Assembly: GCA_028565635.1 (NCBI GenBank)
Contig: JAOXYB010043215.1
Location: forward strand, 1-10,217
Direction of reading: 5' to 3'
Length of the DNA stretch: 10,217 nt
Source of the DNA: Phoronis ovalis
Taxonomy: Eukaryota; Phoronida; Phoronidae
The translations under genes were made by a program, and so were the position numbers. This document shows, piece after piece, positions 1-8,300 of the stretch. The first letter of the stretch is position 1. Each line of letters begins with the position of its first letter. Below the pieces are notes generated by a model, which was not told where the DNA came from, searched no databases, and saw only the letters and a program-made list of their open reading frames with translations.

Positions 1-59
1 GTATCCCATTGGATACTATATTAATGTACATGTATATCCCATTAATAGATACTATATTA
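1..59 (+). repeat. Short imperfect tandem repeat
   Basis: TATCCCATTGGATACTATAT (2-21) recurs as TATCCCATTAATAGATACTA (36-55) followed by TATTATTATTTATTTATTTA. These are two diverged units about 33 bp apart at the left edge; more units may lie outside the window. Confidence 0.5.
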
Positions 60-110
60 TTATTTATTTATTTAAGAATATAACAACTTTATAGCAAGAT
101 GACTGTGTAT

Positions 111-537
111 TTGGTGGGGGTGTGCGGCCCAGTTGAACATTTTGGATTTGGATTGTATCCGGAGATTGTATACTATATATTAATTTGCTGGTTTCTTTTG
201 GATTGGCAACCTTTAAATTAAAATTTGGATTGCTACGCATAGCTTACAGCATATAATTTGGATTAGTTGTAGGTTTGCATTCCGTCGTAAATTATTTCTA
301 TCAGTCAGTTTTACGTAAAAATGGATGCAACTCTGCAAATATTTGAAAATTTTGGCCGATTACTATTTACTTTAAAAGTACTTTTATATTTCACAAAGTC
401 TGGATTGCTAATAGTACCCTTATATTTAAAAAAAAATGGATTAGGTTTGCTAGTACCACAAGCTAAAATTTTGCATTGGGTTGGGCCAGTGACACATCCC
501 TGTATTCAAAAAGCATTGAGTGCGCCCCCCGGGGGGT
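111..537 (+). mobile_element. MITE-like repeat, copy 1 (TTTGGATTG subfamily), 5' terminus missing
   Basis: It starts TTGGTGGGGGTGTGCGGCCC, runs through many TTTGGATTG-type units, passes a conserved TATCAGTCAGTTTT (about 299-312) and CTAGTACCACAAGCTAAAAT (450-469), and ends CATTGAGTGCGCCCCCCGGG at its C/G-run terminus (about 515-537). It is collinear with copy 3 over its whole length. The CCCGGGGGG...TACTCA part of the 5' terminus is absent, so it is truncated there. An open frame at 321-626 is formed by this repeat and is not a gene. Confidence 0.75.
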
Positions 538-785
538 TACAAGTTACGTACCAAGGTACCCTATTCATTTCAATTTTTGAAACTATGAAAGTTCTGGGAG
601 ACTTGTTACTAAATGAAATATTATAGCTGTACTTACAAACGCCACTATTAGATGTTTTTCCCTCTAGCTAGTGTAGCACACACTCACACACATATATATA
701 CTTAGTCTAGCAAATAAGTGTTGAAATCTGCTGAAATCAGCACATTTTTGTTGACATCTTTGTCACACTTCTTGCATGGCATTCA
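538..785. other. Spacer between repeat copy 1 and the CpG-rich patch
   Basis: Apart from the (CA)n-(TA)n tract at 676-701 I see nothing I can name. GGTACC occurs at 554-559 beside an ACGTACC, with no clear function. Confidence 0.4.
676..701. repeat. Simple repeat (CA)n-(TA)n
   Basis: GCACACACTCACACACATAT followed by ATATAC is a short compound dinucleotide tract in the spacer after copy 1. Confidence 0.6.
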
Positions 786-1067
786 TCAACTCGTCCAAAG
801 TGCATTCGGAATTCCTCGACCTTTTCCGTCGCTACTTTCCGTATTCACCACAGCGACAGAAAAAGTTCCCCAAATGGCCCAACGAGGTTTCCCGGGAAAG
901 TTTTGTGTATACAAACAGTCAGCGCTACCACATGCGCTGTTACCGGTACTGTTTTCCTTCAGTTTTCTGATGTAATGTTTTGAAATCGCTTCCCGGGTAT
1001 CGCTTGCAACGACCAGCTGGATCATGATGGATGATGTGCTATTAAAAAGAGCAATTTTTAGTTCAAT
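786..1067 (-). CDS. Unrecognised coding-like open frame in a CpG-rich patch (possible exon)
   Basis: The minus frame from 1067 to the TGA at 788-786 is open for 93 codons. It can start at the ATG at 1025-1023 (MIQLVVASDTREAISKHYIR and on, 79 codons). Alternatively it could be an exon following the plausible acceptor gctgtatag just above 1067. In the 79-codon part I count 32 purine-N-pyrimidine codons, well above what random sequence gives. The composition is balanced (K, E, D, G, S, N). It ends PNALWTS. Two plus frames are also open here (718-975 and 776-970), partly because the patch is less A+T-rich, so the coding strand is not certain. I recognise no domain. It lies between two inverted copies of a transposon-like repeat and may be captured or relic sequence. 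Confidence 0.25.
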   Translation of the reverse strand: MELKIALFNSTSSIMIQLVVASDTREAISKHYIRKLKENSTGNSACGSADCLYTQNFPGKPRWAIWGTFSVAVVNTESSDGKGRGIPNALWTS

Positions 1068-1098
1068 CTATACAGCTAGTAAATATTAAATGAATGCA

Positions 1099-1360
1099 GA
1101 CCCAATCCAAATGTTTTGAAATATAAGGGTAGCAATCCAAATTTTGTGAAATATATAAGGCCGCAATCCAAAATTTTAACAAAATTCGTTTTATATCGAT
1201 GATCGATACAAACCTAAATTAATCCAAATCTGTAATAAACAGCGGGTAGCAATCCAAATTTTTGAATTTCTTTACGGTAGCAATCCAAAAAGATACAGTA
1301 AGAAGTATATACAATCCAAATCCAAAATATTCAACTGGGCTGCACACCCCCACCCCGGGG
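1099..1360 (-). mobile_element. MITE-like repeat, copy 2, inverted and 3'-truncated
   Basis: On the minus strand this reads from CCCCGGGGTGGGGGTGTGCA through TTTTGGATTTGGATTGTATA, TTTGGATTGCTACCGTAAAG and ATTTGGATTAATTTAGGTTT to CATTTGGATTGGGTCTGC. These follow the order of copy 3 on the plus strand. It stops before the CCACAAGCTAAAAT segment and the 3' terminus. The 5' end meets that of copy 3 head to head. Confidence 0.75.
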
Positions 1361-1776
1361 GGGGGGGTACTCAGGTTATTTTTTGGTGGGGGTGTGCCGC
1401 CGAGTTGAAAATTTTGGATTTGGATTGTATACTTTTTACTGTATTTTTTTTGGATTGCTACCGTAATGATATTCAAAAAATTGGATTGGAGTACCCACTG
1501 GCTTACAGCAAATAATTTGGATTAATTTAAGTTTGTATCCATAATTCCATAATGAAATTTTGGAATTTGGTTTGTATCAGTCAGTTTGTGTAAAAATGGA
1601 TTGCTATACTCGAATATTTTAAAATTTTGGATCGCCCTTATATTTGACAAAATTTGGATTACTATAACCCTAAAATTTCAAAAAATTTGGATTGGGTTTG
1701 CTACCACAAGCTAAAATTTTGGATTGGGTTCCGCAGCACATCCCCGTAGTCAAAAAACCTTGAGTAACCCCCCGGG
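1355..1776 (+). mobile_element. MITE-like repeat, copy 3, apparently full length
   Basis: The left end is CCGGGGGGGGGGGTACTCAG followed by GTTATTTTTTGGTGGGGGTGTG. The right end, read on the minus strand, is CCCGGGGGGTTACTCAAGG, then TTTTTTGACTACGGGGATGTG. These ends form an imperfect terminal inverted repeat of about 38 bp. The interior is about ten degenerate units containing TTTGGATTG, many followed by CTAC and TATATTT. At about 420 bp with no transposase frame it fits a non-autonomous DNA element. An open frame at 1476-1219 (minus) spans copies 2 and 3 and is not a gene. Confidence 0.75.
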
Positions 1777-1812
1777 ACCCCCACCAAAATACCTTGAGTA
1801 ACCCCCCCCCCG
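1776..1812 (-). repeat. Isolated inverted terminus of the same repeat family
   Basis: The plus strand reads GGGACCCCCACCAAAATACC then TTGAGTAACCCCCCCCCC. Its complement, a G run then GGTTACTCAAGGTATTTTGGTGGGGGTCCC, matches the 5' terminus of copy 3. Only the terminus is present, directly abutting the 3' end of copy 3. Confidence 0.65.
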
Positions 1813-3338
1813 GCAAGGAACCAGAGAAACAATTAGAATATTGAACCAAAGGGTAAATAATAGTAATACGTACTGCATGATTTTCAGTTGTGGCATATTT
1901 TTGAAGAAATCCGATTCGGCAAATTTGGTTATAGTAGCATATTAGTTGTTAATTTTTAATCAGAACTATATATATATAAGATTGTTCTTTTATATAGTTT
2001 GACAGTGTATGTTATTTTTAGTTATTATTATTATAACAGTCTAATATGTGGTAAACTTGGTAAATGGATGATAAATTTTTGATGTTTTTTTTTTTATTAA
2101 TTTGCACCAGCTAGGTCCTGTATTATGATTACAAGTGAAAATATAATATAATGTTAAAAGTTATAGGACCAAGGTTACAAGAAGATCTATAATTGCTAGT
2201 GCTGCAATCCTTGCCTTGTTCAATAGTGATCATGTCACATGATAGGTTATAATTACATTTGTGGTTAAATTAAGATTAGTAGTATGTATTTCAGGTCTCA
2301 GTGTTTTGGGATACTTGGTCTATATAAAGGACAAGTACTACAGTATAATTAAATTTTAAATTCTAATACATTAACTTAATATCTGGGTTGTATGCCTTGG
2401 AATCTAATATTCTAAACATTTGAATATCTTTTTAAGATAAAGTTTGTCACTCGTTTATAGATACTTGAATTTGAGAGTGCTTAATTTGTATTTTGGTAAA
2501 CAGATCTTTAAAATTGGGATTCTAATCAAGACATGATATATGGGGTGTTCTGACCAAAGAGTAAATGTAAGGCTTTCATTGGAAGGTATATTCTTCTTTG
2601 TGAATAAAAATTAATTTTGACAGTTGGGTATCTATGATATGTTAATGCTAGGATATATAAAACTCTTAGAGGTGTGTTTTGAGGTTCTCCTCAAGGCAGG
2701 GGTTATATTTTGATAAATATAAGGAAATTTGAAGTTGAGTTTCATTATACGACATACAATGGATTTTTCTAAGGTTAAATCGGCATGGGGTCATTGAGCA
2801 ACCAATGAGTGCAAGAATTCCTAGTGTTGGAGGTGCTATATGTATTTTAACAATTATAGGTCTTAAAAATCCCGGGGAGGGCATATGGGTCAAAGGGTAG
2901 GTCCACATAGGTGAATTAAAAATCGTGTGAAAATTAAGGGATATTTTTTACAACCAGGCACGTTACTTGCATTCTGCATTAAGGGTATATATTTAGCTAA
3001 ATATTGGCAAATAGGGTTTGGTTTTTAGAATGTAGACCTTCCAAAGATTGTTTTTCACCATATACATATATGCAATATGTTCTTCACTTCCAATTCTTTC
3101 CTACAACACTAATTGAACTCTGTCGCACTTAATTTCGAAATTTTCCATTTACAGCAAGTTGTCATGACGTTTGGAGTCGTGGCTTTGTTTTTGAAAGCAC
3201 AGCCAATTATAGTACTTTGAGTGCACATTTGTAATGTTGAATTGTTACCTAGTTATATGCGCTATAAGCGGTACTGGTATATTTAATTTATGAGAAAGAC
3301 CCTTTATTTTATAATTTATATATTTTTATTACCTCTAG
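1813..3338. other. A+T-rich stretch with no supported gene
   Basis: Mostly A+T-rich unique-looking sequence with short homopolymer and TA tracts (for example near 1970 and 2085). A slightly more G+C-rich piece at about 2666-2910 gives an 80-codon minus frame without codon bias or a recognisable domain; it could be an old interspersed repeat. A possible acceptor ttccatttacag near 3154 is followed by short open frames that do not fit the next candidate exon well. Confidence 0.5.
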
Positions 3339-3474
3339 ACAGAAATTGTTGTTAATGCAAGTGGTGTCATGTGCACCGAATATTTTATATCATTCCGAAA
3401 CAAAACTGAACTTGCAAGAAACATTGGATATAACAAAATGCAATCAGTGGTTCTCCATGAAGCAAGTCATTCTG
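3339..3474 (+). CDS. Candidate exon of an unrecognised plus-strand gene
   Basis: The pyrimidine-rich acceptor tatttttattacctctag is followed by 136 bases and the donor TTCTG|gtaaat. Frame 0 is open throughout: TEIVVNASGVMCTEYFISFR, then NKTELARNIGYNKMQSVVLH and EASHS. About a third of its 45 codons are of the purine-N-pyrimidine type. It leaves one base, which fits the next candidate exon. A second frame is also open, so this is suggestive only. No family recognised. Confidence 0.28.
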
Positions 3475-3726
3475 GTAAATGAAAAAGTGCTTTTGAACAC
3501 AACACCTGGTTAACCACCAACTATGGTATAAACACAATAAACTTCCATTACATTTTATAACAGATGATGTACTTGCTGTTATTTGCAGTTGTTAAATCTT
3601 TACACTTAGAAACAATAAATGTTCTATAATACACTTTTAAATTTTAAACAACTCTGCTATCATGAGATGTAACCATAGTTTAGCTAATTAATATTCATTG
3701 CTTGTGTATTCTTTGACTTTCGTCAG

Positions 3727-3800
3727 AAATCGCTACGCTGGTCTGGATGGAAATAAATGCATGCTCAACTTTACCGGCTAGGATAGGCCAAATTTACTAA
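3727..3800 (+). CDS. Candidate terminal exon of the same plus-strand gene
   Basis: The acceptor ctttgactttcgtcag precedes AAATCGCTACG. Entering with the single base left by 3339-3474 gives E, then IATLVWMEINACSTLPARIG and QIY, then TAA at 3798-3800. Another frame here (NRYAGLDGNKCMLNFTG then stop) also looks protein-like but does not match the phase. Its function cannot be stated. Confidence 0.25.
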
Positions 3801-4343
3801 ATGTTACAGGATTCTGTTTTTCTTTGTAATTGCTTTTTTAAAATTATTTAATTTATGTTGTAACAGTTTGCATTACAATAAGTTTCTTGTTAACGAAGTT
3901 TCATTATTATCATTAAAACACTTTGTTATGCAGTCTGATATGGTACTTCTTTTTTTGCATGCTTTTTATATGAATAATTCAAATAAGCATTATTGAAGTT
4001 GTAACCGTGCTCAACATAAAACAGCCTTTAATTGCTGTAGAATAAAACGAAGTATGTGTTTATAGTTTATAATTTTAATTGTAAATAAATGTACACATTT
4101 GCAAATATAACTTATCACAAAGTAAAAACATTTCTTTTTAACATTCAATCATTCCGGGAACAGCATAATAAATAATTTAAATTAAATTCAATTAGTGACA
4201 TCGGCCACATAACAGAGCTCTGTTGTACAGAGATTGCGTCTTGTGACATAAGTTAAAATAGCGTACCAATACGCAGAAATTAAAATAACTACAGAACATA
4301 TACACATATACTTAAGCTGCAGAGAAATTCCCTTAAAATTTGC
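3801..4343. other. Possible convergent 3' region, A+T-rich, with plus-strand AATAAA hexamers
   Basis: Plus-strand AATAAA occurs at 4041-4046 and 4084-4089. If the plus-strand exons are real these would end their transcript about 300 bases from the AATAAA of the minus-strand WD40 gene. Hexamers are frequent in DNA of this composition, so this is weak. Nothing else recognisable lies here. Confidence 0.3.
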
Positions 4344-5233
4344 TTTATTTGCATGAACATAAAATAACTCTCAATCAAGTAAGTTGATAGTTATTTTCAA
4401 CAAATTTTATGATGTTGATATTTTATATATTATTATGCTTTAATATCATCAACCGGGTTGGATAACTGTTGCAGGTTCCTACAGATGTTCAGGGTATCGA
4501 TATAAGAAAACGGCAGACTCCCTTTCGACTCCTAATACATTTTTCTCTAGTGCTCAAAAGAATTTTTTTTAAAATCAAAATAATTACATTACTAAAATGA
4601 GGTGCCTATAGCTTCCAACTGTTTTATAGTAAATGACTAAAGTTCTTCAGATTAGCATGAAGCTGAAATTACTTTTAATTTTAAACAATAACCATGCTGA
4701 TTTAATAATTCATAACATGTACAGAAACGATTAAACATAGGGTTTGGACAACAAATTCTACATAACATATACTACAAGTTTAGAACAAGCCAAATTCATA
4801 GACGCACACTGATATAATATGTGGTTTTGATTATTCCAGATAAAATAAGGCAAGTGTTAGGGTTACATTTTTTTTTTCTGTGTAATAGTTGTGATATATT
4901 AGCCATACATTATCTGTAAAAGGGTAAAATAATATTTCAATCTATATTGCATGAAAAACACCCATGAGTCCGTCTCAAGGAATAACTGGGTACCAGTACT
5001 TATAATTAAATAATTGAAGGCATCCTTTTTGTATATTTGATAAAATTTAATGTTAACGTGCTTCGTTTTTAAAAATTCCCTTACAAGTTTTTGTGCATAA
5101 ACATGCGTACCAGCCACTGATATGAGTTGGACACCCAGGATAAAACGGCTTCCTACACAATGGTATACTTTTTTCTGGAACAGCCTTATACTGATTTCCA
5201 TTTTACAGTTTCACATAAATTTTCAGATTATAA
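4344..5233 (-). promoter_or_regulatory. Probable 3' untranslated region of the WD40 gene with candidate poly(A) signals
   Basis: Downstream of the TAA the minus strand is A+T-rich. ATTAAA hexamers lie at 5051-5046 and 4706-4701, and the first exact AATAAA is at 4349-4344, about 890 bases after the stop. Which is used cannot be decided here. A 100-codon open frame (5201-4899) fills part of this stretch; its composition is unremarkable and a run this long is expected about once by chance in DNA this A+T-rich, so I treat it as UTR. Confidence 0.35.
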
Positions 5234-5353
5234 TTATGTCCAAAAGATCATGTAAACATTTCCCAGGTCATCACCAGCTATGACTTGATGTTTCTCATTG
5301 GAATAGAATGTACCTAAACTGGTGACTGGTGCTTGACAGAAGAAATGGCTGAC
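5234..5353 (-). CDS. WD40 gene, terminal exon (39 residues and stop)
   Basis: The acceptor attatatttttcag precedes GTCAGCCATTT, phase 0. The exon encodes 39 residues, VSHFFCQAPVTSLGTFYSNE to the end at YMIFWT, then TAA at 5236-5234. 'APVTSL' is the first strand of a blade and 'VIAGDDLGNVY' its turn. Ending immediately after this strand is normal for a propeller whose last blade closes the protein. An open frame runs upstream of the acceptor to about 5551 but lacks WD40 character and lies in the intron. Confidence 0.85.
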   Translation of the reverse strand, partial: VSHFFCQAPVTSLGTFYSNEKHQVIAGDDLGNVYMIFWT

Positions 5354-8300
5354 CTGAAAAATATAATTTTGCTTATTGCAGTTTGCATCAATATATAATT
5401 TTGCATAGTAGAAAAGCATGCTTCTATACCTGATCTTTATCTTGGTGTCTAACTTGTTTAAACCATCACTGCTTTTATACCAACTAAAAAATCTATGCAT
5501 ATCTGATGGAACAAGACAAGTGCTAGCTTGTTCATTATGAGTGGGGAGCAATAGAATATTTACAAATTAAACTGTATTGATATGTTTGTAATTTGGTATG
5601 GAAACTAAATGCTTAAAATGTTTTCACATTTCATAGACAAATAAAACACAAATTCTTCCATGAAAATATTGTTGCAGTACAACTTGATATGGTGGATACC
5701 TTACAAATTACTACAAGGTCCAGGGACCTGAAATATAATTGCATCTCCTCTCTCCGTAATTAATTCGAATTACTTTCATCCTTTCTCTCCCTATCATATT
5801 TATTCATTTGCCACTAATATAACAGTACTCTTTATTATAATTACTTCAGGCTCATTGTTAGTAATTTTATCAGCATACTCCATGGGTATTATTAAATGAT
5901 TAAATATGCACAGTCAGATATTGGCTTACCTGTTTCATCTGATCATTACCCTCAGATAAAAGCCACACTTTAATGCTGTGATCGTGCGAGCCAGTAAAGA
6001 TATACTGCTGAAACTGTGCTATACATGAGACTGCACCTGCATGTATCTGAAATTATATGAAAAATTACCTTACATTTTAGGAGAAATGTAGAAAAGATTT
6101 TACTACAATAACTTGACCACAATAATCTACTTGCATGTCAATTTTTGTTGATGATTTTACTACATATCATTTAGTTATCTCAATTATCTAGGTGTGTTCA
6201 GTGATAAATCACACTCTGGTAACAAAGATTATAAAATGCACTAAATATAAATTGTAATGTAATCAAATAATGAAATCTATAGTATGCAGCAAACAGCAAC
6301 AATAACAGGGAACGTTCTTAATTGAGTCCCACAAATTATCATGATAAACAAGAATGTGTTAACAAAATTGACTAAAGAATACCCAGCCCTTTTTATATCC
6401 AGAAGTTAAGGATTCGAGATACAAAAACCACTGTTATTTGACTATACTACTTTCTTTATAAATTTTCGTAATCAAAATGAAGAGATAGGCATATAAAAGT
6501 ATACATTTTTAAAAGGTTATACTTCAATATTAATGATCGAATTTTAATATTTGGAAAAAATTAAGTCAAAAACCCTTGCATCTACAAAGCTGAAACTTGG
6601 CAAAAATGATCTTAATATATAGGTCTGCAAAAACGTGTCTCAAATTTTGCTTAGTTTAAAAGTCATGAATTTTTAAAGTTTAAAGGTCAGGATTTTGTTG
6701 ATTTTGATCTGACCCATAAATTTTAAAAAATCATAACTTTTCAGCAATTGAAAGCAAAATTTTAAAAATCTGAGACACCATTTTGTAGATATACATGTTT
6801 AGGTCATGTGTGCAAAGTTTAAAATTTGCAGGTACACGTGTTTTTGGCCTAATTTATTTTTTAAATTAAAATCGAAAAATACATTTTTGTCCCTAGAATG
6901 GCTTTTATCAAGTCATATGATCGAACTCAAATTATTTAACCTCAGGATTTGTAAAATTTGGAGTTACTGTCAGTATTAACTTTTTTTAAATGTATAAAGG
7001 CTTTATATGTCTATCTCTTCATTTTAATGAGTAAAACAGAGATTGAATTACGCCTCTTTGTATCTTGAGCCCTTGACAGTGAAATGAAAACCAATGTTTG
7101 CATGAGCCATAATTAAACTAAAGATATGATTGAACATGACGTTACCAATTATTGCTACTGCATTACCTTTCTCACAGACTGCTGTTTCAGCGCATTGTTT
7201 TCTGCCTTAATCCACGTAACAAGACAACCAGTAGAGTCACCTGCATATACATATTCATTCTTCACACACGTAACTGATAGTAGGGAATATGGTTTCTCAT
7301 TCAAGTCAGCTTTAATCTTCTTTTTGTCTCGGCCATTACTTTTGTCACGTATTACTTCATAAATATTGTCCAATGATACTTGTGGATTCTGGTAAAAACA
7401 AATCAATATTAAAGTAGCTTAGACAGGACCATAATCAGCTATTATTAACTAATCATAAGAGTTATAATAATTAAGTGTTATCTAGCATTAAACGACCATG
7501 TTATTGTACATCTAACTGGAGTTTAATTTTTGTACAAGGGAAGGAAAAGGTTCACAAGAAGTCTGTTTTGGTAGACAGTGCCCACAATGTACCTCAGCTT
7601 ATCTCAGGAACAAAATTTTTGCCACCAGTTGACCATAATGGAATTGATTAAAATCAAATTTGACCTGTATTTTGGTCTCTAATAGCTTGACTTAGAAAAA
7701 AGTCGAACTTTAGGATGGATGCTTAACCCACTTTTCAAGGTCATTCTAAAATACTACAGCGTATTACACCCATCCACCTACGGCCATTCATAAATCCACC
7801 TTTGAATCTTCCAGGCATTGCTTCGTCTTTGCAAGAAAACGCAATATGAAGTACCAATTTGGGGAACAAACATGGTCACCAGTAAGCCATATTGAAAGAT
7901 ATTCAGGCCAACCTTCCATCTGACCTATATTAACCATATACCAAATATGAAGTTGATCCAATAAAAAGTGAAGTTGTTATCGTGGAAAAATATCGGGAAC
8001 AAATATGAAATAATCCAGGTCAAAATTAAGCTTGACCTGTATTTTCTATTTACCTGCTGAAATAATTAAAAGCAATCTCTCTATGTGTCAGAGTTTCAAA
8101 ATCTGGGCTAAAAGCAGTTTTCACAACATTGGTACCATTACATGAGCTTACTTTAAATGAAAGATAGGCAAACAAAAGTACATGTATTGTGAAAGTATTA
8201 TTTTGAAACAGTGTGATCTCTTATTGTGTGTGTGACCAAATGTATTATTGTGCAATAGTGGGTACTCCTTTTGTGTATCAGTACTAGTGTCAATTTACTG

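Noticed and set aside
111-540. Regular recurrence of TTTGGATTG considered as a CRISPR array
   Set aside because: Units are degenerate and unevenly spaced, with no constant-length spacers; the genome is eukaryotic and the stretch is bounded by inverted-repeat ends.
321-626. 101-codon plus-strand open frame
   Set aside because: It lies almost wholly in repeat copy 1, and the homologous copy 3 does not keep the frame; low-complexity composition.
718-975. Two overlapping plus-strand frames (718-975 and 776-970)
   Set aside because: Same CpG-rich patch as the minus-strand candidate. Both are plausible by composition, but the purine-N-pyrimidine pattern favours the minus frame, and no domain is recognisable in either.
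1219-1476. 85-codon minus-strand open frame
   Set aside because: It spans the head-to-head junction of two repeat copies and is explained by the repeat and the C/G run.
2666-2908. 80-codon minus-strand frame
   Set aside because: No codon pattern, domain or convincing splice border; probably chance or an old repeat.
3154-3230. Possible plus-strand exon after ttccatttacag (frame containing CHDVWSRGFVFES)
   Set aside because: Its donor would be CATTT|gtaatg and its phase leads into the less coding-like frame of 3339-3474, so the chain is inconsistent.
4899-5201. 100-codon minus-strand frame with ATG, just after the WD40 stop
   Set aside because: In the 3' UTR position; a run of this length is expected about once by chance in a window of this composition, and the translation has no recognisable motif.
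7126-7362. 78-codon plus-strand frame
   Set aside because: Antisense shadow of WD40 exon 3.
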